A DNA stretch of 56,837 nucleotides, from NCBI GenBank assembly GCA_026981855.1, contig JALSIB010000036.1, positions 1-56,837 of the forward strand. Reading direction: 5' to 3'. This document shows, one piece after another, positions 8,877 through 18,156 of the stretch. How positions within the stretch are numbered: position 1 is the first letter of the stretch; each line of letters opens with the position of its first letter. The notes under the pieces are model-generated. The model was not told the origin of the DNA and did not search any database. It saw only the letters and a list, made by a program, of their open reading frames with translations. Source of the stretch: Methylothermaceae bacterium. GTDB lineage: Bacteria > Pseudomonadota > Gammaproteobacteria > Methylococcales > Methylothermaceae. The translations under genes and the position numbers were made by a program.

Positions 8877-10613
8877 ATGCGCTTGTTCGTCGCTCCGTTT
8901 TTGTTGTTCATCAGTGTTATCGCTGCGGCGGAGAAGACCCCGGAAATCATCATCGAAAGCACCGAGCCCAGATTGACGGCCAATATTCGCAACCATCTGA
9001 CGATCGCCAGCGAGCCTTGCAATCGCTCTTTGCTCCAGCTCCAGTGGTTCCGGTCGAGAATTCCGCGGGAAGTGGATGCCGCGGCCAGAGCGCTGGGGTA
9101 CTACCATGCGAAGATCGAGAATTTGACCCTGGATTTGAAGGAGGACTGCTGGCAGTTGAAGTTGACGGTGGAACCAGGGCCCAGGGTCCGCGTGGTTTCC
9201 GTAAAGGTTCAGATTGTGGGCCAGGCCTTGGAGGATCCTTTTTTCGATGGGATTCTTGGAGCGCTTCCGGTCAAGCCCGGCGATCCCTTGAACCACGGGG
9301 AGTACGAGAAAACCAAGCTGCTGCTCAAGAACCTGGCCCTGAAGCGCGGTTATTTCGACGCCCGTTTCAGCAAGCACGAACTCAAGGTGGACGTGCGAAA
9401 GAACCAGGCGGCGATCGATCTGGAATTCGACTCGGGGCCACGTCATTACATCGGTCCGATCACCATCGACCAGAATATACTGGATCCCGATTTCGCCTAT
9501 CGTTACGTCAACGTGGCACCGGGGGCGCCTTATTCTTCCGAGGCGGTGGCCAATTTGTACCGGCGTTTTGCCGACAGCGGCCTTTTCCGCCATATCAGGA
9601 TCGATGCGAATCCGGTCGAGGGGCCGGTTCCCGAAGTCCCGATCTCGGTTTCCCTGATTGCCAAAAAACGCCACCGCTATGCCTTCGGGGTGGGGTTCGA
9701 CACCAATACCGGTCCCCGGGCCTCGTTCAATTATCTCAATCGTTATGTCAACCGGCGGGGGCATCAATTCAAGCTGGAGCTCAGATACACGCCGGTGGAG
9801 CCCCGGGCCACCGCGACCTACACGATTCCGCTTTGGGATCCCTTGCGGGAGAGCCTGCGGTTCAACGCGGGTTACCGGAGACGGGACGTGGACAGCTTCG
9901 TTTCCGATCAGGGAACCCTGAACATCGTTTTCACCCACCTGCGCCGGGACTGGGCCGAGACCTTGTCGCTCAATCTCAGGTATGAAAGTTCCCGGGTGGG
10001 CACCGGGGAAATCATTCAGTCATTGATATGGATGCCAACCCTGGGGTGGGCGCGGAAGGAGGCCGAAGTCAAGAACAGGCTGGTTCTTCATGGCCACAAA
10101 TTCGATTTCAAATTGAGGGGCGGGGTTTCCCTGCTGGGGAACAGCGCGCATTTCCTGAGGCTCCGGATGTTCGGCCGCTATGCTTTCAGCCTGCCGTGGA
10201 AAGCGAGAATCCATCACCGCTGGGAAATCGGCGCGCTTGCCACGCCGGCTTTCGGCAAACTGACTGCCGGAAACCGGTTCTTCACCGGTGGGGACAACAG
10301 TATTCGGGGGTACAAGTATCTCAGCCTCGGACCGCTCAACGACCAGGGTGAGGTGATCGGAGGCCGGTATCTGGGTGTCGTCAGTGTGGAATACGAACAG
10401 ACGGTTTATGGTGACTGGGGCGTGGCGCTGTTCGTGGATGGCGGCAATGCCTATAACGAACTCAAGTACCTGTGGCGCGACCGGAAATTTGGCGGGGGCG
10501 TCGGTTTGCGATGGCTTTCCCCGGTGGGGCTGGTCCGCCTGGATTTCGCCGTGCCTCTGAACCACCAGTACACCGATTTTCGCATTCATTTCGCCATCGG
10601 GCCGGTGTTGTGA
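8877..10613 (+). CDS. tamA: TamA, outer membrane subunit of the translocation and assembly module
   Basis: This 578-residue BamA-superfamily protein should insert outer membrane proteins together with TamB. A signal peptide (MRLFVAPFLLFISVIAAA) is followed by about three POTRA domains. The C-terminal 16-strand barrel region contains FFTGGDNSIRGY (the conserved L6-type RGY signature) and GGVGLRWLSPVGLVRLDFA near the end. The ATG at 8877 is preferred over earlier in-frame starts because the signal peptide begins there. Its stop overlaps the GTG of tamB by four bases, so the pair is translationally coupled. Length matches E. coli TamA (577 residues). Confidence 0.92.
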   Translation: MRLFVAPFLLFISVIAAAEKTPEIIIESTEPRLTANIRNHLTIASEPCNRSLLQLQWFRSRIPREVDAAARALGYYHAKIENLTLDLKEDCWQLKLTVEPGPRVRVVSVKVQIVGQALEDPFFDGILGALPVKPGDPLNHGEYEKTKLLLKNLALKRGYFDARFSKHELKVDVRKNQAAIDLEFDSGPRHYIGPITIDQNILDPDFAYRYVNVAPGAPYSSEAVANLYRRFADSGLFRHIRIDANPVEGPVPEVPISVSLIAKKRHRYAFGVGFDTNTGPRASFNYLNRYVNRRGHQFKLELRYTPVEPRATATYTIPLWDPLRESLRFNAGYRRRDVDSFVSDQGTLNIVFTHLRRDWAETLSLNLRYESSRVGTGEIIQSLIWMPTLGWARKEAEVKNRLVLHGHKFDFKLRGGVSLLGNSAHFLRLRMFGRYAFSLPWKARIHHRWEIGALATPAFGKLTAGNRFFTGGDNSIRGYKYLSLGPLNDQGEVIGGRYLGVVSVEYEQTVYGDWGVALFVDGGNAYNELKYLWRDRKFGGGVGLRWLSPVGLVRLDFAVPLNHQYTDFRIHFAIGPVL

Positions 10614-13600
10614 AAAGGTTGCCGGCCATTGTGTTTCTGACGGTTTTTGTTCTCGTTGCCGGGCTGTCGGCGCTGCTTGGCACGGAGACGGGAACCGCTC
10701 TGCTGTTCGGATTGGCGCAACGGCTGCATCCGCCGTTGAAGGTGCGATCCACCTCGGGCACCTTGCTGGGCTCGCTGGTGATTCACGAACTGAGCTACCG
10801 GAATGAGGGGGTTTCGCTGGCTGCCGAGCGTATCTCCCTTGTATGGCGTCCGTGGGATCTGAAACAGCGGCATCTCACCATCGAACGACTGGCGCTGGCG
10901 CACCCGCGGTTCGAATGGCGGGGTGGTGAAACGGAAAGCGGGCCGGTCGTGTTGCCCGCGGTCTTCATCCCCGCCACCATCGATCTCAAGCGGCTGAGTG
11001 TGCGGGATCTGGAAGTCGTCCTGCCCGATGCCGAACCTGTCACCCTCGACCAGTTGGATCTTGCCGCCGTGCTCGAAGGAGAACATCTCGAGCTGCGTCG
11101 TATCGGGGCCGTGATGGCCCGGCTGCATGCCCAGGGAAAAGGCGTCTTGAAATTGCAGGAAAACTGGCCGCTGACCGCCAGCGTCGATTGGCTGTATCGC
11201 GCCGACCGGCCCTGGAAAGGCAGGGCGGAACTTGCCGGCGACTTGATGGACACCCTGAAACTCGAACATCGCCTCGCAGCCCCTTTTGCCGTTGCCACCC
11301 ACGGCACGGTCGGCGCCCTGTTCGAGGAACCCCGATTCGATTTGCAGGGCTCGTGGAAGGAGGCCGGCTGGCCTCTGACGGGGGACAAGGAATGGACCAG
11401 CCCCCAGGGCACTTACCGGGTTCGGGGCCGGATCGACGACTACCGGGTGGAAATCCATACCCGGCTTTCCGGTATCCACCTGCCGCCGACCGAACTGAGT
11501 CTTCGGGGAAAAGGGCGTGCCACCGGGATTTTCCTGCAGCCATTGCTTGCCGAGGGGCCCGCCGGCCATCTCGAGGCGACGGGCGAATTGCGCTGGCGTC
11601 CGAGCCTTGTCTGGAACCTGCGCTTGCAGGGAAAGGATCTCGATCCCGCACCGTTTCAGCCGCAGTGGCCGGGCGCCCTGGCGCTGACGGCCCGGACTTC
11701 CGGCCGCTTGCAACCGGAACTGGCTGTGGAAGTGGAACTGCAAAAGCTGACCGGGGTGCTGCGGGATCAGCCGATCCGGGCCACCGGCAGATTTCATTAC
11801 CGGGGAAATGTCGTGAAAGCGGAGGGGGTCGGGCTGGAATGGGCGGGGAACCGGCTTCGGGTCGATGGCGAGGGAAACGGTCGCCGTATCGACCTGGAGT
11901 TCGAGCTGGATGCGCCGCACCTGGAACGTCTCGATCCGGGGCTGAAGGGGAATGTGAGTGGAGCGGGCAAGGTGACCGGTGACCTGAACCGCCCTCATCT
12001 CGACATCCAGCTCGAGGGCAGGCGGATCGTGTGGCGGGACCGGTTGAAGATTCGAGGCATCTCCGTGACCGCCCGTGGCCATCCCGAGGATCCTGCTTCA
12101 CAAGTGGAAATCGAGCTGGATCATTTGCAGTGGGCGCGGTGGCGTTTCGATCGCCTGATGTTGTCCGGCCGCGGCGGCCTTGCCGGGCACGAGATCCTGT
12201 TCGATGCCGAGGCCCCCCAGGGAAGCGTCGAGGTTCATGTCCAGGGGGGGATTGCAAAGGATGGCAAGTCCCATTGGGAAGGGGAAATCCGGCGGTTGCC
12301 GCTGGCCCTTCTCGAGCCTGTGCTCCCCCATGCGTTGTCCGCCAGCGGGAATCTGGTCGCCCGGTTTTTCTACCGCCAATCTTCCCGGCGGCGCGAAGCG
12401 GAACTGGAGCTGGGGTTCAGCGGCGGCGCGTTTTCCACCGTCATGGCCGATGGCGAGACGTTGACCCTCCCGCTCGATCAGGGCGAAGGGGAGGTGAAGC
12501 TGGACGATCAGAACCTTTATCTTTCGTTCAATCTGCCTTTTGCCGGGTATGGTTGGGGCAAGGGTGAATTGATGACGGATCTTGAGACCCACCTGTTGAA
12601 GGGCAGGTCACGGCTGCGGATCACCCGGTTGGAGATGATTCAGGTGTTCGTGCCTCAATTGAACGAGGTGAAGGGTTCGGCGGAGGGAGAGGTGGTTCTC
12701 CTGGGGTCGTGGGAGCATCCCAAAATCCAGGGAAAACTGGCTGTCACCGATGCCAGTGCCGAGGTGCCCGCGGCCGGTCTTCGCTTGCAGGCGATTCAAT
12801 TGCAGGCGGCCACGCGCCCTGACGCCACGATCGCCTTTCAGGGGCAGGCGCTTTCCGGGCCGGGAAAGATAGCGTTGCACGGAAACGTCGCTTTGAGCCC
12901 GGAAGTTTCCCTGTCCATGCGGATCGAAGGAGATCGTTTCCTGGCCACCGATCTTCCCCGGGCGAAAGTGATCGTGTCGCCGGCATTGGATCTGACCGCC
13001 AGCAGCCAATCAGTCGAGATCCGCGGGAACATTCAGGTGCCCGAAGCCAAAATCACCCTCAAAACGTCCCTGCTGCCCGACCAGCAGCCGGATATGGTTT
13101 CCGTTTCTCCCGACGAGGTGATCGTCGGACGCCCCCAGGCCCCCCCGAAGACCCGGCTGAATGTTTCGGCCGATGTGCTTCTGACCCTGGGGGACGAGGT
13201 GTTTTTCAAGGGATATGGGGTCGACAGCCAGCTTCGGGGGGAGTTGAGACTGCGGAGCTGGAAGGATATGCCCAAGGCGGAAGGGGTGGTCGAAGTGCTC
13301 AAGGGAACCTTCGCCGCCTATGGGCAGAAGCTGCATATCACCAAGGGGGAAATCATTTTCAGCGGTCCCGTGGACAATCCCGCCCTGGACATTGAAGTGG
13401 AGCGGCGTTTCCGCCGGGAAAAGATCACCGTCACCCTGGAGATCAGTGGATTTGCCCAGGAGCCGGCGATTCACGTGTCAAGCGATCCTTCCATGCCGGA
13501 AGACGAAGCCCTGTCCTATCTTGTGACGGGCCGCTCGTTTCGCGGCGGGGCCGCCGCCACATCGACCGGTTCCATGGAAAAACAGCTCACCGGCGCGCTC

Positions 13601-13849
13601 AGCTCGCTTGGCGTCAGCTATCTCAAGAAGTGGGGCGTGGACGAGTACGCGGAGGTGGAATACGAGGAGGGATTCGTCATGCTGGGGCGGCACCTCACGC
13701 CCGATCTGTACGTGGGGTACGCCGTCGATGTCTTCGACGGGCTGGGCGAGGCGGTGGTCCGCTACAACCTGACCGAATATCTGACCCTCGAAGGCAGGTA
13801 CGGTGAAAGCCAAAGCGGGGATCTTTATTACACCCTCGAGACCGAGTGA
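10610..13849 (+). CDS. tamB: TamB, inner-membrane-anchored beta-helical partner of TamA
   Basis: The 1079-residue product should bridge inner and outer membranes as a long hydrophobic groove, helping outer membrane protein assembly or phospholipid traffic. The N-terminal helix (LPAIVFLTVFVLVAGLSALL) is followed by repetitive beta-rich sequence. The C-terminal DUF490 domain includes PALDIEVERRF, DEALSYLVTGR and GRHLTPDLYVGYAVD, ending YNLTEYLTLEGRYG. The start is GTG at 10610, giving a GTGA overlap with tamA. An earlier in-frame ATG at 10472 lies inside tamA and would bury the membrane anchor. It is somewhat shorter than E. coli TamB (1259 residues). Confidence 0.92.
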   Translation: MKRLPAIVFLTVFVLVAGLSALLGTETGTALLFGLAQRLHPPLKVRSTSGTLLGSLVIHELSYRNEGVSLAAERISLVWRPWDLKQRHLTIERLALAHPRFEWRGGETESGPVVLPAVFIPATIDLKRLSVRDLEVVLPDAEPVTLDQLDLAAVLEGEHLELRRIGAVMARLHAQGKGVLKLQENWPLTASVDWLYRADRPWKGRAELAGDLMDTLKLEHRLAAPFAVATHGTVGALFEEPRFDLQGSWKEAGWPLTGDKEWTSPQGTYRVRGRIDDYRVEIHTRLSGIHLPPTELSLRGKGRATGIFLQPLLAEGPAGHLEATGELRWRPSLVWNLRLQGKDLDPAPFQPQWPGALALTARTSGRLQPELAVEVELQKLTGVLRDQPIRATGRFHYRGNVVKAEGVGLEWAGNRLRVDGEGNGRRIDLEFELDAPHLERLDPGLKGNVSGAGKVTGDLNRPHLDIQLEGRRIVWRDRLKIRGISVTARGHPEDPASQVEIELDHLQWARWRFDRLMLSGRGGLAGHEILFDAEAPQGSVEVHVQGGIAKDGKSHWEGEIRRLPLALLEPVLPHALSASGNLVARFFYRQSSRRREAELELGFSGGAFSTVMADGETLTLPLDQGEGEVKLDDQNLYLSFNLPFAGYGWGKGELMTDLETHLLKGRSRLRITRLEMIQVFVPQLNEVKGSAEGEVVLLGSWEHPKIQGKLAVTDASAEVPAAGLRLQAIQLQAATRPDATIAFQGQALSGPGKIALHGNVALSPEVSLSMRIEGDRFLATDLPRAKVIVSPALDLTASSQSVEIRGNIQVPEAKITLKTSLLPDQQPDMVSVSPDEVIVGRPQAPPKTRLNVSADVLLTLGDEVFFKGYGVDSQLRGELRLRSWKDMPKAEGVVEVLKGTFAAYGQKLHITKGEIIFSGPVDNPALDIEVERRFRREKITVTLEISGFAQEPAIHVSSDPSMPEDEALSYLVTGRSFRGGAAATSTGSMEKQLTGALSSLGVSYLKKWGVDEYAEVEYEEGFVMLGRHLTPDLYVGYAVDVFDGLGEAVVRYNLTEYLTLEGRYGESQSGDLYYTLETE

Positions 13850-14015
13850 GTTCCGTGGCCCCGCTGTCTTCCCCGAAACCGGTTCGATGCCTGGATGGAA
13901 ATTCCTCGGCCAAGGCCCGTGTCAGTCTGACGGGCGTGGTTTCGAATACAGGCGCGAGGCGGCTGACGAGGGAAGCCGGAGCCACGGCAGGAAGCTTGGC
14001 CGCTTCGGGGAAAGA

Positions 14016-14717
14016 TTAGTGATTCCCCTGCTCCCGGGTGGCGGTGCGTTCCAGCTCGGCCACGAAATCCGGCGCCAGCGCGAGTGCGTTGGATAACCGC
14101 CGCAGATAGGCGCGTTCTTGATCGTTGGCCTGGTCGATGATCATGCGCGATACCAGATAAACTTCCGCCGCCGCTTCTTGCGAGTCGGTTTCGGCGGCGA
14201 TGCCCGCGGCGTCTGCGGGGGCGTTTAACTGCTCTTCGATAAACGCCAACATCTCTTCGTTCACGCCGAGGCTTTTGGCCTGCCCGGAGATTTTTTCCCG
14301 CTCCTGGTCGTCGATGTGACCGTCCGCCCTGGCGGCGGCGATCATGGCTTTGAGAAGCAGCCGGCTGCGTTTTTCCGCTTCGTCGCCGCTCAGCTTGTCG
14401 ACCGGCGTTCCGGGCTCGACGGGCTTGGTGGATTTGACGCCGTGCCAGCTCTGATAAGTTTGATAAGCCAGTCCGCCCAAAGCCGCCAAACCGCCCAGTT
14501 TCGCCGCCAGGGTGGTGAGATTGCGGCCGCTTTTGGTTCCGAGCAGCAGCGCCAGCAGACCTGCCGCGGCGGCGCCCTTGGCGGCACCTTTCAGGGCCGC
14601 TTCCCGCTCCGGGCCTTCGGCGGGGATGTCGGCTTTTTCTTCCACCCATTGCCGGCCCTTCCTGGCCCATTCCTGACCGGATTGCAGTAGTTGATCCAGA
14701 AGTTTGCTCGTTTCCAT
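14016..14717 (-). CDS. DUF533 (YebE-like, TerB-like fold) protein
   Basis: The 233-residue product matches the DUF533/YebE family. An N-terminal helical region is followed by a glycine/alanine-rich hydrophobic segment (GAAKGAAAAGLLALLLGT, then LGGLAALGGLAYQTYQSW). The C-terminal TerB-like helical domain has KAMIAAARADGHIDDQEREK, the usual acidic signature. The start is ATG at 14717 because GAGGAG sits six bases upstream. The open frame extends to 14816 without comparable support. The role is unknown; family members are inner-membrane-associated and often stress-induced. It is convergent with tamB, with about 165 bases between them. Confidence 0.87.
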   Translation of the reverse strand: METSKLLDQLLQSGQEWARKGRQWVEEKADIPAEGPEREAALKGAAKGAAAAGLLALLLGTKSGRNLTTLAAKLGGLAALGGLAYQTYQSWHGVKSTKPVEPGTPVDKLSGDEAEKRSRLLLKAMIAAARADGHIDDQEREKISGQAKSLGVNEEMLAFIEEQLNAPADAAGIAAETDSQEAAAEVYLVSRMIIDQANDQERAYLRRLSNALALAPDFVAELERTATREQGNH

Positions 14718-15149
14718 CGTGTTCTCCTCAAGTCTTTGGGTTTTTTGGAAATCCCGTGTTTTTCGAATGGATCGATGCCGGCGCGCGGCTGTCGGGTGAA
14801 CGATGGTGAACATCATGAAGCCCTCGGCGCCGGGATGGCCAGATTAACACAGGTTGTGTGACCGCTCAGCCGCTGCGGAACGATTTCCGTGCCGGCGTGG
14901 AGGCGCCGCTTCCCTTCCCCGTCCCGCGTTGCGGTGCGTTTCGCCCGGGCGTGCGAAAGAGAGCCCGCAAGGCTTTCGCTTTCGGCATACGGGCAATGGG
15001 GGACGGGTTCCGGGCTTGCTTCCCTGGCCCTGCTTTTTCGGTTTTGGGAGCGCGCGGCGCAAGCGGTGTCTGCGAAGGGGGTTGAAAGAGGCGGCGTATC
15101 TTGTTGAAATCGGCCCTGGAATGCGCGTTTAAATTCGTCCGGCATTTTC
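14718..15149. other. Divergent intergenic region, no gene seen
   Basis: This 432-base gap lies between the divergent DUF533 gene and the three-gene envelope cluster. Several short open frames cross it on both strands, but none has a ribosome site, a recognisable product or a consistent start. It must hold the promoters for both sides, and I cannot pick out convincing -35/-10 pairs. It is GC-rich with no long inverted repeat. Confidence 0.4.
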
Positions 15150-16616
15150 GTGAGCATGAAAAAATCGGGAAGCAACCGAATCCGGTGGCCGGTTTCGGTG
15201 TTCGTGGCCGTTTTTCTGTTTTTGGCCTCCGGCTGTTCAAGCATGAATCAGCATGGCGGCATGGCGACCGGCGCCGCTGTGGGAGCGGGCATCGGCGCGG
15301 CGATCGGCGCGCTCGCCTGCAAGGGGGATCCGAAATGCATCGCCATAGGGTCCGCCGCCGGCGCGGTCACGGGCATGGGGCTGGGTTACCTGTGGGATCG
15401 CCGCCAGGCCGAGCTTCGCAGGATTGCCGGGCGGCAACGGCTCAACGTCGCGATCCAGCCCGTCAGTACCTACAACGCCGGGAACAAGACGAACGGGGTG
15501 GAGGTCGCCATCCATGAGCGCGGGATGTTCGATCCCGGCTCGGCGACCCTCAATCCGTCCGCGAGGCGAAAGCTTATGGCGCTGGCCGCGGCCTACCGTG
15601 ACAGTCCGCAGCGTCTGCTCGTCATCGGGCACACCGATGCGACCGGCCCGGAGCGGGCAAATCTGAAGCTTTCCGAACGGCGGGCCAGAACGGTCGCCCT
15701 GCTGCTTGCCGGTCAGGGGATCCCCACCGGCCGGATTTTCTATCAGGGCGCGGGGGAATCCCAGCCGGTCGCGAGCAACGATACCCCCGCAGGGCGGGCA
15801 AAAAACCGGCGGGTGGAAATCGTCGAACTGGACAGTACCGAATCCATTGCCGCATACAGCCTGGAGCGCCGGTCGGACAGCCGTTATCTCGCCCATTCAA
15901 GCAGAACCGCCCGGGAAAAAGCCGGGAACCGCGGCGGGGCGAAGCGCCCCGGCAAGGCGGCCGGTTCCTCGCCCCCTTCTCCAATCGCCGCTGGTAGGCG
16001 GCGGGAGCGGAAGCCCGCGGTCGATTTCGGCGGCGGCCCGGCCCGGCGGGACATCGTCCCCATTCTGGCGGCGTTGGGCGGGCTGCGGGCGGAAACCGGC
16101 GGTTCGGGCTTTGTCATTTCCACCGCCCATGCTTCCGAATCCCCGCCGGCACTGACGCCTTGCTATCTCGACAACCCCCGGGAGGCCGGGGCGGTGAAGA
16201 ATCTTCAAAGCGGGGCCGCGCTCGATCTGTCCGCCTACCGGCAGTCCGATTATTTTCCGGGCTTGAACGGTTATCCTTTTCTGGCGAGCGCCAATGGCCA
16301 CCTGTTGGCCATCAGGGGGTTGCGGGTGCTCGATCAATCCGCTGAGGTCGTGGGCGCTCCGCAATTGCTGATCTACAGGGACTATGACTCCCGCCACGCG
16401 CAAAACGCCGACTTTCGCCTTCCCGTCTCCATCGAGACGTATCGGGGGCGGGACGGCCTTTTGCTGCGGGGGTATTTCGATCCGCGCTCGCCTGTGGAAT
16501 GTATGGATATGGTCGTCGCCCGGCGGCGGATAAAGGCAAAGGCCGGCATCCTTTATTATGATGCCGGAACCGGCCTGTACGAGAAAGAGGTTTTGTTCCG
16601 ACGAATGACGCGATAG
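15150..16616 (+). CDS. OmpA-family lipoprotein with a novel C-terminal domain
   Basis: The first gene of a three-gene cluster encodes 488 residues. A signal ends in LASGC (Cys29), indicating a lipoprotein. A glycine-zipper segment follows (about 42-56, GAAVGAGIGAAIGAL), then an OmpA peptidoglycan-binding domain at roughly 110-230 with GHTDATGPERANLKLSERRA. A basic, low-complexity linker leads to about 150 residues that I do not recognise, holding two cysteines (CYLDNP and ECMDMV). OmpA domains of this type bind peptidoglycan, so the protein probably ties the outer membrane to the wall and presents the extra domain. GTG at 15150 or ATG two codons later may start translation. The next gene begins ten bases after the stop. 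Confidence 0.85.
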   Translation: MSMKKSGSNRIRWPVSVFVAVFLFLASGCSSMNQHGGMATGAAVGAGIGAAIGALACKGDPKCIAIGSAAGAVTGMGLGYLWDRRQAELRRIAGRQRLNVAIQPVSTYNAGNKTNGVEVAIHERGMFDPGSATLNPSARRKLMALAAAYRDSPQRLLVIGHTDATGPERANLKLSERRARTVALLLAGQGIPTGRIFYQGAGESQPVASNDTPAGRAKNRRVEIVELDSTESIAAYSLERRSDSRYLAHSSRTAREKAGNRGGAKRPGKAAGSSPPSPIAAGRRRERKPAVDFGGGPARRDIVPILAALGGLRAETGGSGFVISTAHASESPPALTPCYLDNPREAGAVKNLQSGAALDLSAYRQSDYFPGLNGYPFLASANGHLLAIRGLRVLDQSAEVVGAPQLLIYRDYDSRHAQNADFRLPVSIETYRGRDGLLLRGYFDPRSPVECMDMVVARRRIKAKAGILYYDAGTGLYEKEVLFRRMTR

Positions 16617-16626
16617 GAGGGGGAGT

Positions 16627-18156
16627 GTGGACGATCTGCTTGCGTTGCTGAATGAATACAGGATCATCGTGGGCGCTCTGCTGACCGTGTTTTTGACCGC
16701 CGTGGCGCTGTGGAAGTGGTGGGACCGGGTTTCGTTCTGGTGGTTGCGGGTGATGGTGCATCTGCCGGTGATCGGCAAGATCGCCCGTCTGTCGCGCAAC
16801 CTCGATTATGACCGGCGCACGGGGTGGTTTCAGTCGGAGCAGGAGATTTGCGCCGCATTCCTGCCCTATTATGAAAGTGCCCGGCCGGATTCACGCTATT
16901 TCGACGACTGCCTGAGCTATTTACGCAAAGTGCAGGAGCTGGGGCGCAATCCGCTTTCCTTGTGGGGGTGGTTGTTGCTCGCCGTCCTGGTTTTTCTCGA
17001 GGCGCTGGGTTTCTCGTATGTCCTGGCCGGTTATACCATTCCCGGCGCCAGCGAGGCGCTGCAAGAGAAAGGGGCCCTCGCCATCGCATTTCTGATCGCC
17101 ACCATCATGGTGTTTTTCACCCACTGGGCGGGGCATGAGCTGCACCACAACACCCTGGTGAAGAAAGTCCGGACGTGGTACACCACCGGCGGCGAAACCC
17201 GCCATCCCATGGTGCCCAATACCCGGGTTTCACTGGACAACGAGCATGTGGACGATGACGAGCCGGCGTGGCGGCAGCTCCTCAACCGCCTGCCCGCCAA
17301 CGCCAGCGTGACGCCCGGTTACAAGGTCACGGGTTTGACCCTCTTCCTGATCCTCTTCATCGCTGTCGGCGCCACCTATGTTCGGGGCCAGGTGCTGGAA
17401 ACAACATTGATCGAACAGCACAATCCGGAAAACGCCGTCGATTATCCGGGCCCCTATGACGGCATCGGCGTGCCGCCGGAAATCAGGCGGGATCAGGAGA
17501 AGGTCGATGCCGAAATCAAGGAGGAGACCGAGGAAAGCGAGCGCAAGGGGGGGTGGGCGACCTTCATCATCCTGGCCATCGTTTTCGTTTTCTTGCAGAT
17601 CATCGGCATATTGACCGGAATGAAGACAGGATTCGCCGGCAAGGAGTCGGCGAAAGCCCACCGGGTGATCGGTCATTTCGGCAATGGAGACGAGTTCGTC
17701 GCGTTTCACGAGCGCAAACGCAACCGGGTCGCCCGGCTGGCGCAGATGAGCCTCGGAAAATTGCAGGGCAGGATGCTCGACCGGGCGGCCAGCGTGCATA
17801 TAGACGGCAAGGCCCACGAGCTGCTCCGGCACAGCGCGGAAAGGGATTTCCACACGTATGTGCGTGACAGGTCGAGGGCCGAGAAGCGGGCGGACGATCC
17901 GGTGACGCCCGTGGCCGGCGAGCCGGCTTCGCCCGGGGGTGATGACGGGACGGAGCCGGATGAAGCGCAAGTCCTGGAATGGATGGAGAAATTCGGTTGG
18001 GATCGGGCGCGGACCCTCCGCTTCCTCAGGGACAACATGCCGGTGAGGCCGGGCAGGCGGGCGTTGACGGAAGAGGAGGCGCTGGAGCTGTTGCTGAACT
18101 CGGCGGCGAACAGGCCGGAACCAGGCGCCGGTGAAGACAGGGGGGAAGGGGTGTGA
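16627..18156 (+). CDS. Polytopic inner membrane protein of unknown function
   Basis: I do not recognise this 509-residue protein. About five membrane segments are visible: near 12-30, 118-140, 150-172 (running into THWAGHELHHN), 236-256 and 312-334. An amphipathic acidic loop lies between segments four and five. The C-terminal third is hydrophilic and ends with a helical, UBA-like looking stretch (QVLEWMEKFGWDRARTLRFL). The GTG at 16627 has AGGAGGGG just upstream. It follows the OmpA lipoprotein by ten bases and overlaps the next gene by four, so the three proteins probably work together in the envelope. The histidine-rich HELHHN segment could bind a metal, but that is only a guess. Confidence 0.8.
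   Translation: MDDLLALLNEYRIIVGALLTVFLTAVALWKWWDRVSFWWLRVMVHLPVIGKIARLSRNLDYDRRTGWFQSEQEICAAFLPYYESARPDSRYFDDCLSYLRKVQELGRNPLSLWGWLLLAVLVFLEALGFSYVLAGYTIPGASEALQEKGALAIAFLIATIMVFFTHWAGHELHHNTLVKKVRTWYTTGGETRHPMVPNTRVSLDNEHVDDDEPAWRQLLNRLPANASVTPGYKVTGLTLFLILFIAVGATYVRGQVLETTLIEQHNPENAVDYPGPYDGIGVPPEIRRDQEKVDAEIKEETEESERKGGWATFIILAIVFVFLQIIGILTGMKTGFAGKESAKAHRVIGHFGNGDEFVAFHERKRNRVARLAQMSLGKLQGRMLDRAASVHIDGKAHELLRHSAERDFHTYVRDRSRAEKRADDPVTPVAGEPASPGGDDGTEPDEAQVLEWMEKFGWDRARTLRFLRDNMPVRPGRRALTEEEALELLLNSAANRPEPGAGEDRGEGV

Noticed and set aside
14844-15132. Several overlapping short open frames in the 432-base gap
   Set aside because: They overlap one another on both strands and have Arg/Pro/Gly-rich compositions with no start signals.
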